A DNA stretch of 64,000 bases from the NCBI RefSeq assembly GCF_007860135.1, contig NZ_SJPV01000009.1:271896-335895 (forward strand), in the 5' to 3' direction. The notes beneath the pieces are model-generated. The model did not search any database. It was not told the DNA's origin and worked only from the letters and a program-made list of their open reading frames with translations. The position numbers were made by a program, and so were the translations under genes. Shown here piece by piece: positions 34,642 through 43,654 of this stretch. The DNA is from Novipirellula artificiosorum. Its GTDB lineage: Bacteria; Planctomycetota; Planctomycetia; Pirellulales; Pirellulaceae. Positions within the stretch are counted from its first letter, which is position 1. The number at the start of each line of letters is the position of its first letter.

Positions 34642-36174
34642 CTAAAGCGGAATGTTTCCGTGCTTTCGCCATGGATTTTCAAGTTTTTTGGTTCGTAGCA
34701 TTGCCAACGATCGGCAAATGCGTTTGCGGGACATTCGCGGCATGATGACATCGTCGATAAAGCCACGGTGGCCCGCGATGAAGGGATTGGCAAATTTGAC
34801 TCGATACTCTTCGGTCAACTCGGCAATTCTCTCAGGGTCTTCCAATTCCTTGCGGAAGATTATTTCAACAGCACCTTTGGGCCCCATGACGGCAATTTCC
34901 GCACTGGGCCAAGCAATGTTGACGTCGCCTCGCAAGTGTTTCGATGACATCACATCATAGGCCCCACCGTAAGCCTTGCGTGTGATCAGAGTCACCTTGG
35001 GCACCGTCGCTTCGGCGTAAGCGTATAGCAATTTTGCACCGTGCTTGATGATTCCGCCGTATTCCTGAGCCGTGCCCGGCATGAAGCCGGGCACGTCAAC
35101 AAGTGTCAACAAAGGGATATTGAAAGCGTCGCAGAATCGAACGAAACGGGCCGCTTTGATCGATGACTTGATGTCGAGACAGCCAGCCAACACAAGCGGC
35201 TGGTTGGCGACGATTCCGACAGGATACCCCTCCATTCGAGCCAGTCCTGTCACAATGTTCTTTGCGTGTTCCGGCTGCAGTTCAAAAAAGTCGGTGTCGT
35301 CGACAATCTTGAGAATCAGCTCTTTGATATCGTAGGGCTTGGTCGGTGAATCAGGCACCAGCGTGTCGAGCGAGGGTTCGATCCGGTCAGCAGGGTCAGG
35401 GGTTGGCCGACGCGGTGCCGCGACGCGGTTGTTGGCAGGCAAGTAATTAATAAATCGCCGCAGCATCGCGAGCGCCTCGACATCGTTTTCAAAGGCCCGG
35501 TCCGCAACACCTGAAACAGTCGAATGCGTAACGGCACCACCAAGCTGTTCCTGTGTCACTTCCTCGTGAGTCACCGTCTTTACCACGTCGGGTCCGGTCA
35601 CAAACATGTACGAGCTGTCCTTGACCATAAAGATGAAGTCCGTCATGGCAGGAGAATAGACGGCTCCTCCCGCACAGGGCCCCATGATCAAAGAAATCTG
35701 CGGCACAACCCCCGACGCGAGGACATTCCGCTGGAAAACATCGGCGTAACCACCCAACGAAGCCACCCCTTCCTGGATCCGGGCGCCACCAGAATCATTG
35801 ATGCCAATAATAGGGGCTCCGACTTTGATCGCATGGTCCATGACTTTGCAGATTTTTTCCGCGTGCGCTTCGGAAAGCGATCCTCCAAACACGGTAAAAT
35901 CCTGACTGTATACAAAGACGACTCGCCCGTTCACCGTTCCGTACCCCGTGACCACGCCATCACCGGGAATGCTCTGTTCGTCCATGCCGAAATCCTTGCA
36001 ACGGTGCTCGACGAACATGTCCCATTCCTCGAACACACCGGGATCCAGCAGCAACTCGACTCGCTCGCGCGCCGTCAGCTTGCCTTTCTTATGCTGCGCG
36101 TCGATCCGTCGCTGTCCGCCACCAAGTTCGGCGGCGGCACGCTTTTCTTCCAGCCGCTTGATAATCTCTTGCAT
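34642..36174 (-). CDS. Propionyl-CoA carboxylase beta subunit
   Basis: A 510-residue carboxyltransferase, the usual length for PccB. It begins with the family's MQEIIKRLEEKRAAAELGGG. The acyl-CoA site is seen in GGSLSEAHAEKICKVMDHA and GINDSGGARIQEGV (about 120-135), with GPCAGGAVYSPA near 160, and the carboxybiotin site in DVPGFMPGTAQEYGGIIKHG (about 380-400) and AYGGAYDVM. It transfers CO2 from biotin to propionyl-CoA, giving methylmalonyl-CoA, in the route from odd-chain fatty acids and branched amino acids to succinyl-CoA. It pairs with the alpha subunit downstream. The AxxAxxxxR-type sequence choice between propionyl- and methylcrotonyl-CoA was not tested, but the overall match is closest to PccB. 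Confidence 0.92.
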   Translation of the reverse strand: MQEIIKRLEEKRAAAELGGGQRRIDAQHKKGKLTARERVELLLDPGVFEEWDMFVEHRCKDFGMDEQSIPGDGVVTGYGTVNGRVVFVYSQDFTVFGGSLSEAHAEKICKVMDHAIKVGAPIIGINDSGGARIQEGVASLGGYADVFQRNVLASGVVPQISLIMGPCAGGAVYSPAMTDFIFMVKDSSYMFVTGPDVVKTVTHEEVTQEQLGGAVTHSTVSGVADRAFENDVEALAMLRRFINYLPANNRVAAPRRPTPDPADRIEPSLDTLVPDSPTKPYDIKELILKIVDDTDFFELQPEHAKNIVTGLARMEGYPVGIVANQPLVLAGCLDIKSSIKAARFVRFCDAFNIPLLTLVDVPGFMPGTAQEYGGIIKHGAKLLYAYAEATVPKVTLITRKAYGGAYDVMSSKHLRGDVNIAWPSAEIAVMGPKGAVEIIFRKELEDPERIAELTEEYRVKFANPFIAGHRGFIDDVIMPRMSRKRICRSLAMLRTKKLENPWRKHGNIPL

Positions 36175-36814
36175 AATCGTTTTCTATTTCCAAATTGCCA
36201 GGGCTTTTAAAACTTGGCAACGAAAGGGTTCCTATTCGAGTGGAGTGATCTGCAATCCAATTCGCCCCCCGCGGCCACATCTGCCCATTGATCAGTTGGT
36301 TCTGTGGACGAAGCATTTTAACATCCTACATCAAAACCGATCGCTTCTTGCGTTTGTGGATCATCCCACTTCAATCGTGATGACGAAATGCCATCGACGT
36401 GCAGGAAATCTCCGCTGTGACACGTCGGGTCACGGCGTGGGGTCAATAAGATAAAACCGGCGTTTTTGGCGAACAAATCTCGAACATTCCTTGCCCGAGC
36501 CGGTCGGATTGTCTGTCGAGACGTTTGGGACGCGAGGTCAGGAAACCGCGATTTTCACGACGTCGGAGCGTCGCTTGAGTCGTTCGGCCAAACTCGGTTA
36601 TGCTAAAACACGCCGCAGTGCGGAGCCCCTGGGTCGTCGGGGGTCTATACTGGAGACGGCGTTTGCTACGGCTTTCCCGCCACTTTCTCTTCGACGAAAC
36701 TTCCTGCTGCCTGACCGCGTTTGGCTTGGTTACGCAGTCGACGCATCTCGATGCCATTCACAATTGATGAATTGGGAACGAATGCTCGAAACAATCAATG
36801 AATAATGCCTACCT
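36175..36814. other. Divergent promoter region between pccB and the PQQ gene
   Basis: About 640 bases with no gene. It carries the 17-base dyad GTGACACGTCGGGTCAC (36417-36433), similar to the dyad before the FAS1 operon, and copy 3 of the TTATGCT motif at 36592-36604. Frames on both strands give low-quality peptides. Confidence 0.4.
36592..36604 (+). promoter_or_regulatory. TTATGCT motif, copy 3
   Basis: ACTCGGTTATGCT lies 210 bases before the PQQ gene start. It matches copies at 422-434 and 3860-3872 in at least 11 of 13 positions. The surrounding GC-rich context (a CCCCTGG word 30 or so bases away) also resembles that of copy 2, so the match may be part of a longer dispersed element. Confidence 0.3.
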
Positions 36815-39800
36815 ATGCACCTAACCCCTATTTCTGTTTGTGGCCGCATCAATCTGCTGCTGGTAGCCGCGATCGCTGTAGCTCAAGTTCCTTTTGTCGC
36901 TTGCGCCTCGGACGACTGGCCCATGTGGCGCAGTGATGCGCAGCGTTCGGCGGCAAGTACCAACAGCGTATCTGATTCGCTCAGCCCGCTATGGCAGCGA
37001 GAATTCACACAGCGGGTGCCCGCCTGGGACGATCCGCTCAATAGTGATTTGATGACCTACGATCGCATCTTCGAACCGATCGTCGTCGATGGACGAATGT
37101 TCGTCGGTTTCAATGATCAAGACAAATTGCTAGCGCTGGATGCCAGTACCGGACGCGAACTGTGGTCGTTCGCTACGGAAGCTCCTGTGCGTTTGCCCCC
37201 GGTGGGATGGCAGGGCAAAGTCTACTTTTGCAGCGACGATGGCTTCCTATACTGTGTTAACGCCGCAGATGGAACGCCTGAGTGGAAATTCAGCGGTGCA
37301 CCCAATGCTCAACATGTGATCGGAAATCGACGGCTAACCTCCGCTTGGCCAGCTCGCGGCGGTCCCGTGGTGCGTGAGGGTCGAGTCTACTTCGCCGCCA
37401 GCATATGGCCCTTCATGGGCACCTTCATTTATGCACTCGATGCGGAGTCCGGCGAGATCCGGTGGCTCAACGATAGCACCGGAGCCCAGTACATCAAGCA
37501 ACCGCATAGCGCACCTTCCTTCGCCGGCGTGGCGCCTCAAGGTGCCCTGGTGGCAACGGAAAGTGAGTTGATCGTGCCGGGCGGTCGATCGGTTCCCGCC
37601 GTCTTCGACCGGGCCACAGGCGAACTGCGCTATTTTGAGTTAAACGAGGGCGGCAAGGGAACGGGCGGATCGTTTGTCGCAGCGGCAGACGATCGCTTCT
37701 ATGTGCACACTCGTGAAAAGGGAACACGAGCCTTTCAACTAACCACCGGAAAGAAAACGGCCTTTATGCCTAACGAACCCGTGTTGCATGCCGGTATCAT
37801 CTATTCGGCAGAGATGGCCGACGACCAACCCATGGTTCGCGCTTTTGGAACGGACGAAAAGTTGATCTGGGAAATCGCCGCGGATGGACGCGGCGATTTG
37901 ATTCTGGCCGGTGATAAGTTGATCGCTGCGGGCCACAACCACATCACCGCGATTCGCTTGCCCACGCAAGACAAACCGGCGAGCATCGTCTTTCAGTTGC
38001 CTTGTGAAGAGCACATCGAGCGATTGCTGGTTGCGTCCGAAAAAATCTTCGCGGTCACGCTCGACGGCAAACTGCTCGCCTTTGGCGACAGTGCGACTTC
38101 CCCCGCGCCGCCCGCCGAGTTGCCGGTTGAGGGAAATAGGGTCAAACCCAAAGACGCAACGGACAGCGGTCCGACAGCCGACTGGGAAACCAACACAGCT
38201 GACCTGCAAATCGTAAAAAGGATGCTCAGTAGCTCTTCGGCCGAAGGTTATGCTTTTTGGTATGGCTCAACCGATTCGGGCATTGCCCGCACGTTGGCCA
38301 GCGAATCACCGTTTGTGCAATTGGCCATGGTCGATTCTGACATCCGCCGTGTTCATCGGATGCGGGATCAGCTCGATTCGCAAGGCATCGAAGGTGTCAC
38401 CGTTCATCATGCCCCGGCTGCTGCCTTTCGAGCGCCGCAGTACGTGGGGCACATGGTGTTCATCGCACCCGATGTTGTGGTGGAGATCGTAGATGAGATC
38501 ACAGCCGGAAGTACGCAGTCGGCGAACGATGCAAACAAAGTAAGCGGTCAATCCGAAACGCTAGCCAGCTTGTATCAAACGGTGCGTCCCTATGGAGGAA
38601 CGATGCATCTGATAACCTCCGATCGCAGTGGGGATGAAAGTGCTGCTGAGATTAACGCGGAGGACTTGGTAGCGCTCGTTGATGCACAGAGGCTCGAAAA
38701 GGCTCAGGTGGAGGATCGCGATGATGGAGTCTGTGTCAGCCGCATCGGTGCCCTGCCAGGTTCCTCCAATTGGACGCACCAATATGGGGACGTGGCCAAT
38801 ACGCTCAAATCCAACGATAGCCGAGTCAAGCTACCCTTGGGCGTGCTCTGGTTTGGCGGCAACAGCAATACGGACGTGCTGCCGCGGCATGGCCACGGAC
38901 CACCGGAGCAAGTCGTTGATGGGCGGCTGTATATCCAAGGTATGAATAGCCTTAGCTGCCGCGATGTCTACACGGGCCGTGTCATCTGGAAGCGAGACTT
39001 TGGTGACCTAGGAACGTTCGACGTCTATTTTGATACGACGTACGAAGATACGCCACTGGATCCCAAATACAATCAAGTTCACATCCCCGGCGCGAATGCC
39101 CGAGGGACAAACTATGTCGTGACCGAAGATCGAGTTTACATGCTGGTCGGCAACGCCTGCCTGGCACTCGACCCGCTGACCGGAGAAACGCTCCATCAAA
39201 TCGAACTGCCGCGCGATGAAAACGGCGATCAACCCGAGTGGGGCTATATCGGCGTCTACGAAGAGGTGCTCCTTGGCGGTTTGGGTTTCGCCAAGTATCG
39301 CGAACGTCATGAATTGGAGTTCGAGTCGGACGAAGGCCTGACTCTCAACAAAGCTGGCTTCGGTTCGAAGAGCTTCGACCGCGCGGCGAGCACAGGACTG
39401 ATCGGTTTTGATCGGCATACGGGCGAACAAAAATGGCAGGTCATGGCCAAGCACAGCTTCTGGCACAACGGCATTGTCGCTGGTGGCGGCAAACTCTATT
39501 GCCTGGACAAAAACCCCAAGCCAATCGAAGAAGCCTTGTCTCGCCGTGGCCAACCCGAGCCTGACGACTACCGGATCCTGGCCGTGGATTGTCAAACCGG
39601 TCAGACATTATGGGAAGTTGAGGAGGGGATTTTTGGAACGTGGCTGGGCTATTCGCCTCAGTTCGACCTGCTGCTTCAAGCTGGCGCAAAAGCCAGCGAT
39701 CGTTTGGTAGCAGAAACCGGCCACGGCATGACGGTCTACCATGCGGCCGATGGGACGATCAAGTGGCAGAACCCGGACCTGGACTACTCGGGACCCTGCA

Positions 39801-40849
39801 TCCTGCACAATGATTGGATCATCACCAACGCCAACTCCTACACGGAATCGGCGGGCGCCTTCCACTTGCTCAACGGCAAGCGGAAGATGATTCAGAACCC
39901 GCTGACAGGAGAGACACAGCCATGGAGGATCACGCGTGCTTACGGTTGTAACAACATCATTGCCAGTGAAAACATGCTTACTTTCCGTTCGGGCGCCGCA
40001 GGTTTTTACGACCTGTTGACCGAAGGTGGCACGGGCAACTTGGGTGGCTTCAAATCAGGCTGCACCTCCAACCTCGTCGTGGCCAACGGCGTGCTCAATG
40101 CGCCAGACTACACGCGAACGTGCAGTTGCGCGTACCAGAACCAAACCTCGTTGGCCCTGGTTCACATGCCTGACATCGATGTGTGGACGATTGACCTGAT
40201 CGCAAACAGCGCAACGCCAAATCAGTTGTTCAAGCGTTTGGCGCTCAACTTCGGTGCGCCCGGCCATCGCCGACAACCCGACGGTCAATTGTGGATGGAG
40301 TACCCCGTCATGGCTGGCGACTCCATTCCCATCGATATCGAAACCAATGCCGAGGCCAAGCCATTTCAACATCACTCGTCGCTGGTCAAAGGCGTGGATC
40401 GGCCATGGGTGCTGGCGTCGGGTTTGGAGGACCTGACCGAATTGCGGATTGGCATGCGAATCAAGTCGCCTCCTGCGAAGGCGGCGACAAAGAAATCGAA
40501 TTCAAAAAAGACCGACGCGACATCGAAAGCCGAAGCGGTGGCGAACCCGCGCAGTAAGCAACCGGTGGTTGCCACGGCGGCGGATGTCGACGATCCCGTT
40601 CACCGCTACGATGTGCGTCTGCATTTCTCGTGCTCGCCAATTGCCAGCCAGGGGCGAAGAGTATTCGATGTTCATGCACAAGACGAGTTGGTACTGAGCA
40701 ACGTGACGATCGATCCAGCCGATGGTTCGGGCCAGCAGACCGCCGAGCATTTGCTAGAACAAATCCCCATCGCGGGCAATCTACGATTGCGGTTCGTTCC
40801 CAAACAGGGGACCGCCGTCCTGTCGGGTATCGAAATCGAAAAACACTGA
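36815..40849 (+). CDS. Secreted PQQ-like beta-propeller protein with embedded methyltransferase-like section
   Basis: A 1344-residue protein. A signal peptide (LLLVAAIAVAQVPFVACAS, cleavage near 31) leads into propeller blades (about 32-440: DDWPMWRSDAQRSAAS, LLALDASTGRELWSF, YALDAESGEIRWL). A different section (about 467-620) resembles a class I methyltransferase fold: GYAFWYGSTDSGIARTLA as a degenerate SAM loop, QLAMVDSDIRRVHRMRDQL as the strand-helix with an acidic residue, and VRPYGGTMHLIT. Blades then resume (about 650-1170: CRDVYTGRVIWKRDF, IGFDRHTGEQKWQV, AVDCQTGQTLWEV). A Lys/Thr-rich linker (about 1226-1245) and a small beta domain end the chain. This architecture occurs in other planctomycetes but its role is unknown. 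The SAM site lacks the G-x-G-x-G core, so activity is doubtful. A putative lipoprotein gene follows 21 bases later. Confidence 0.8.
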   Translation: MHLTPISVCGRINLLLVAAIAVAQVPFVACASDDWPMWRSDAQRSAASTNSVSDSLSPLWQREFTQRVPAWDDPLNSDLMTYDRIFEPIVVDGRMFVGFNDQDKLLALDASTGRELWSFATEAPVRLPPVGWQGKVYFCSDDGFLYCVNAADGTPEWKFSGAPNAQHVIGNRRLTSAWPARGGPVVREGRVYFAASIWPFMGTFIYALDAESGEIRWLNDSTGAQYIKQPHSAPSFAGVAPQGALVATESELIVPGGRSVPAVFDRATGELRYFELNEGGKGTGGSFVAAADDRFYVHTREKGTRAFQLTTGKKTAFMPNEPVLHAGIIYSAEMADDQPMVRAFGTDEKLIWEIAADGRGDLILAGDKLIAAGHNHITAIRLPTQDKPASIVFQLPCEEHIERLLVASEKIFAVTLDGKLLAFGDSATSPAPPAELPVEGNRVKPKDATDSGPTADWETNTADLQIVKRMLSSSSAEGYAFWYGSTDSGIARTLASESPFVQLAMVDSDIRRVHRMRDQLDSQGIEGVTVHHAPAAAFRAPQYVGHMVFIAPDVVVEIVDEITAGSTQSANDANKVSGQSETLASLYQTVRPYGGTMHLITSDRSGDESAAEINAEDLVALVDAQRLEKAQVEDRDDGVCVSRIGALPGSSNWTHQYGDVANTLKSNDSRVKLPLGVLWFGGNSNTDVLPRHGHGPPEQVVDGRLYIQGMNSLSCRDVYTGRVIWKRDFGDLGTFDVYFDTTYEDTPLDPKYNQVHIPGANARGTNYVVTEDRVYMLVGNACLALDPLTGETLHQIELPRDENGDQPEWGYIGVYEEVLLGGLGFAKYRERHELEFESDEGLTLNKAGFGSKSFDRAASTGLIGFDRHTGEQKWQVMAKHSFWHNGIVAGGGKLYCLDKNPKPIEEALSRRGQPEPDDYRILAVDCQTGQTLWEVEEGIFGTWLGYSPQFDLLLQAGAKASDRLVAETGHGMTVYHAADGTIKWQNPDLDYSGPCILHNDWIITNANSYTESAGAFHLLNGKRKMIQNPLTGETQPWRITRAYGCNNIIASENMLTFRSGAAGFYDLLTEGGTGNLGGFKSGCTSNLVVANGVLNAPDYTRTCSCAYQNQTSLALVHMPDIDVWTIDLIANSATPNQLFKRLALNFGAPGHRRQPDGQLWMEYPVMAGDSIPIDIETNAEAKPFQHHSSLVKGVDRPWVLASGLEDLTELRIGMRIKSPPAKAATKKSNSKKTDATSKAEAVANPRSKQPVVATAADVDDPVHRYDVRLHFSCSPIASQGRRVFDVHAQDELVLSNVTIDPADGSGQQTAEHLLEQIPIAGNLRLRFVPKQGTAVLSGIEIEKH

Positions 40850-40870
40850 AATCGGCAAGAGTTCGTTGAT

Positions 40871-41845
40871 ATGAAGAAGCCTTTACCCATTTTTCTGTTG
40901 GCCGCCGCAGCAGTTGCTGCTTCGGCCGCCGCTTTGATGGCTTGCCAAGTCCCGGTGTTTCGTTACGCACTTGAACGTTGGTCGGCCGATAAGTACCAAG
41001 TGATCGTGCTTTCGTCCGGACCGCTCGACGCGACTTCACAGTCCAGCCTAAAGCGTTTGCAAACGGCCGAGGCGGATCGCGGAGCCAATTTTGAAGTGGT
41101 GACAGCCGACGTGGCGGCGATTCGCGACGAACGTATGCTCGCGATGTGGAAGCAACATCAGCCCAACGGCTTGCCACTCATGATCGTGCTCTATCCGCAT
41201 TCGTCAGAGCAGGTGCCCGATCGCGTGATCGAGGCAGGCGCGTTCACCAGCGACGCTGTCGATCGAATGCTGCATTCGCCCGTACGAAAGGAAGTGGCTC
41301 AGCGGCTCGGCAGTGGACAATCAGCCGTCTGGATTTTTGTTCCCTGCGGTGATGCGGATAAAGACAGCTTGGCAATCCGCACACTGGAGCAACGCTTGGC
41401 CGCCGGCCAACAAAAGCTGACGGTACCCACCGCAGAAGAGCTGGACATTGACCCGCTGCGATTGGAAAAAAACCAGATCCCCCTCCGAATCGAATTCTCG
41501 ATCGTGACGCTTGACCGCCAAGATCCACAGGAAGCATTTTTGTTAGCCGCACTGACGCGTAGCGAGCCTGACTTGTCGCAGACCGAGCCGCAAGCATTTC
41601 CTGTTTTCGGGCGTGGCCGAGTGTTGTATGCGCTAGTTGGTCGAGGGATCAAGCCCGCAACGATCGATATGGCCTGCACATTCATGGCTGGCCCTTGCTC
41701 GTGCCAAGTCAAAAACATGAACCCGGGTTTTGATTTGCTTTTGTTCCATAACTGGGATGACGTGGTAGCCGGATCGATGATTTCTGACGCCTTACCCGAC
41801 GGATCGTCTGAACCCTTCTTGCTGACCATTCCCCCAGGCCGCTAA
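40871..41845 (+). CDS. Putative exported lipoprotein, unknown family
   Basis: A 324-residue protein beginning with a signal sequence (MKKPLPIFLLAAAAVAASAA) and a possible lipobox LMAC at 23-26, followed by QVPVFRYALERW. The mature part alternates beta strands and helices (YQVIVLSSGPLD, LPLMIVLYPHS, AVWIFVPCGDADKDS), suggesting a thioredoxin-like or Rossmann-type fold. A late PCSCQVKNMNPG block is also notable. I have seen similar ACxVPVFRYALERW starts in planctomycete and verrucomicrobial exported proteins near ABC transporters, but no transporter lies here. With 21 bases after the PQQ gene and AAGAG before the ATG, it is surely in one operon with it. Function unknown. Confidence 0.65.
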   Translation: MKKPLPIFLLAAAAVAASAAALMACQVPVFRYALERWSADKYQVIVLSSGPLDATSQSSLKRLQTAEADRGANFEVVTADVAAIRDERMLAMWKQHQPNGLPLMIVLYPHSSEQVPDRVIEAGAFTSDAVDRMLHSPVRKEVAQRLGSGQSAVWIFVPCGDADKDSLAIRTLEQRLAAGQQKLTVPTAEELDIDPLRLEKNQIPLRIEFSIVTLDRQDPQEAFLLAALTRSEPDLSQTEPQAFPVFGRGRVLYALVGRGIKPATIDMACTFMAGPCSCQVKNMNPGFDLLLFHNWDDVVAGSMISDALPDGSSEPFLLTIPPGR

Positions 41846-41977
41846 GCAGGTTCGGAACAGCTTCCTCTTCAGAGATCGGAGGCCACCTACCGACATCGGG
41901 TGCCACCAAGTCCGACTCGCACTTTAGGTCACCTCTGGGCGTGTGGTCACGAAACGACCCCCGTCCCCTTTTTCACG

Positions 41978-43360
41978 TTACTCCAAGTGCAGCTCGATGG
42001 TGTGTTTGTCGTCGCCGGCAATCGTTACGGGATGAACCTTCGTTTTCGCATCGGCTCGACCCGGGTTCGGCTTGCCCCACACATGGTACTGTCCCGGCGG
42101 AATGCCCTTGAATGTGACGGTTCCGTCATCACCAACGTTGGACGACCCTCCCCAACTGCCGACTCGTAATCCGCCTTCGGGCTCCAGTTCCACAATGAAC
42201 TTTGATGTGATGGGCAAGCCTTGAGCATCCACGACGCTGATGTCGACTTGTCCCGACCGGACCATCTGTAGCGTCAGCGGACTGTCGTCGATGTGATGCT
42301 CGTTGAGGACCGAGTTGTAGTAATAGCCTTCTTTGTGACAGGCCAATTGGACGATTCCCTGCGGCAGAGCACCAAATACAAACTGGCCATCGTTGTCGGT
42401 CATCACGGTCGATTCACCGCCCGATGGATATCCCAATCCGTTCACGGCGACGACGTTCGATAGTCGTACCTTGACCTCCGAAAGCGGTTGACCGTCGACA
42501 TTGACGACCTGACCTCGAAGCTCTTTCGCTTCGGACAAGTACACGTCGAAACGCTGAAACGAAGTCCTCGTGACCGTTGTCCATTCGATTCGTTTTGGGG
42601 CGTAACCATCCGCGTCGATCACAATGAAGTACCCGGCCGCTGGTATCCGCTCGATCGTGAAACGGCCATCCGCATCGGTTTCGCCGGTCACGACATCGTC
42701 GCCGACACGAACACGAGCCGCCGCGATTGGCTTCCCTGTCGCCATATCCCATACTATTCCTTGAATCACGCCACCGGCATCGGGTGCGAAACCGTTCGCT
42801 TCGAGCCGCGAGTCCGTAACGACCACGTTAGACGGCAGGCGTATCGCTTTCCAATCGATTTGACCACCGACGTACACGTCCAATCGCGGTGCGGCCACGG
42901 GCTGGCGGAAGTTGGGCTGGTCGGCCGAGAAGTAACTGCGAGGATTGTTGTACAGATGGTTCCAGTTGGCCGGTACCCAGACGGTGAACACCCAATTCAC
43001 GGACGCGTCAGCCTGTTTGTCGCTGGTCTTGATCCAAAAACTCTCGTGAGTGCCGTCATGCACGACCAGCTCCAGCCGCGGGGCTAGCACGTTGGAGAAG
43101 GCGTCGACTGCCGCCTGCAACTCGGCTGTCGTACCGCGATACTCGAAATGCCACTCGCCGCCGCCGAATGGTGGCCCCTCCCACCACGCAATTCGCGTCG
43201 TCAGGTTCGCAACCTCGATCGCCCCCCGCGGCCAACCCGCGTCACGAACCGGTTTGTTACCCGTCCCCCCCATGATCAACGCAGAAGCCAATTGGCAATC
43301 CAACGCTAGCAGCAAAAACGCGGACAATAGAAATGACAGGTGTCGGAGGGAATTGGACAT
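41978..43360 (-). CDS. Secreted protein with carboxypeptidase-regulatory-like repeats
   Basis: A 460-residue exported protein. The signal peptide (MSNSLRHLSFLLSAFLLLAL, cleavage near ASA) is followed by an unrecognised domain (about 30-190: EWHFEYRGTTAELQAAVDAF, FTVWVPANWNHLYNN, LDVYVGGQIDWKAI). Three or four CarboxypepD_reg/CnaB-like sandwiches follow (about 205-460): IQGIVWDMATGKPIAAARVR, ETDADGRFTIERIPA, LRGQVVNVDGQPLSEVKVRL and FKGIPPGQYHVWGKP. Such modules are structural and give no reaction. Two in-frame ATGs exist: 43375 and 43360. I chose 43360 because AAGAG lies 10 bases upstream of it. The gene appears complete, in contrast to its relative at 31-32.5 kb. Confidence 0.8.
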   Translation of the reverse strand: MSNSLRHLSFLLSAFLLLALDCQLASALIMGGTGNKPVRDAGWPRGAIEVANLTTRIAWWEGPPFGGGEWHFEYRGTTAELQAAVDAFSNVLAPRLELVVHDGTHESFWIKTSDKQADASVNWVFTVWVPANWNHLYNNPRSYFSADQPNFRQPVAAPRLDVYVGGQIDWKAIRLPSNVVVTDSRLEANGFAPDAGGVIQGIVWDMATGKPIAAARVRVGDDVVTGETDADGRFTIERIPAAGYFIVIDADGYAPKRIEWTTVTRTSFQRFDVYLSEAKELRGQVVNVDGQPLSEVKVRLSNVVAVNGLGYPSGGESTVMTDNDGQFVFGALPQGIVQLACHKEGYYYNSVLNEHHIDDSPLTLQMVRSGQVDISVVDAQGLPITSKFIVELEPEGGLRVGSWGGSSNVGDDGTVTFKGIPPGQYHVWGKPNPGRADAKTKVHPVTIAGDDKHTIELHLE

Positions 43361-43500
43361 ACGTGGACTCTTCATCAGTTGTCGATAGGGGGACGTAACG
43401 GGGCTCGGATTGAGATAAAACTGCGAGAAAATATCGCCCGTTTTCGAAACCGCTGTACACAAAACTGTAGCGACTTACGGTTTAAGTCATAGAGAGCAGC

Positions 43501-43531
43501 TGGACAACGCCACTTTGGAGCGGACACGTTG
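43501..43531. repeat. 31-base dispersed repeat, copy A
   Basis: A stretch containing CGCCACTTTGGAGCGGA matches 46440-46470 in 29 of 31 positions. Both copies lie on the plus strand in intergenic DNA; this one is between the divergent genes at 43360 and 43655. It lies five bases before a long inverted repeat. Confidence 0.7.
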
Positions 43532-43535
43532 CAAT

Positions 43536-43602
43536 TACAAGCACGAAGCGCGCGATTGGGTTTTGACGTAAGTGATCCACTCGCTTGCGCTTCGTGCTTG
43601 TA
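43536..43602. repeat. Long inverted repeat
   Basis: TACAAGCACGAAGCGC (43536-43551) and its perfect reverse complement (43587-43602) flank 35 bases. The minus-strand reading gives the peptide SYKHEAQAS, which I recall from spurious short proteins annotated in Rhodopirellula-like genomes, so this may be a dispersed repeat of the group. It could form a large hairpin between two divergent promoters. Confidence 0.7.
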
Positions 43603-43654
43603 GGAAGATAATAGGGCCGCTATCCAGTTAGGGACGCAGCCCACGGAGTAAAGA

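Noticed and set aside
35524..36210. 228-codon antisense frame over pccB
   Set aside because: Low-quality translation and no ribosome site; pccB on the other strand is unmistakable.
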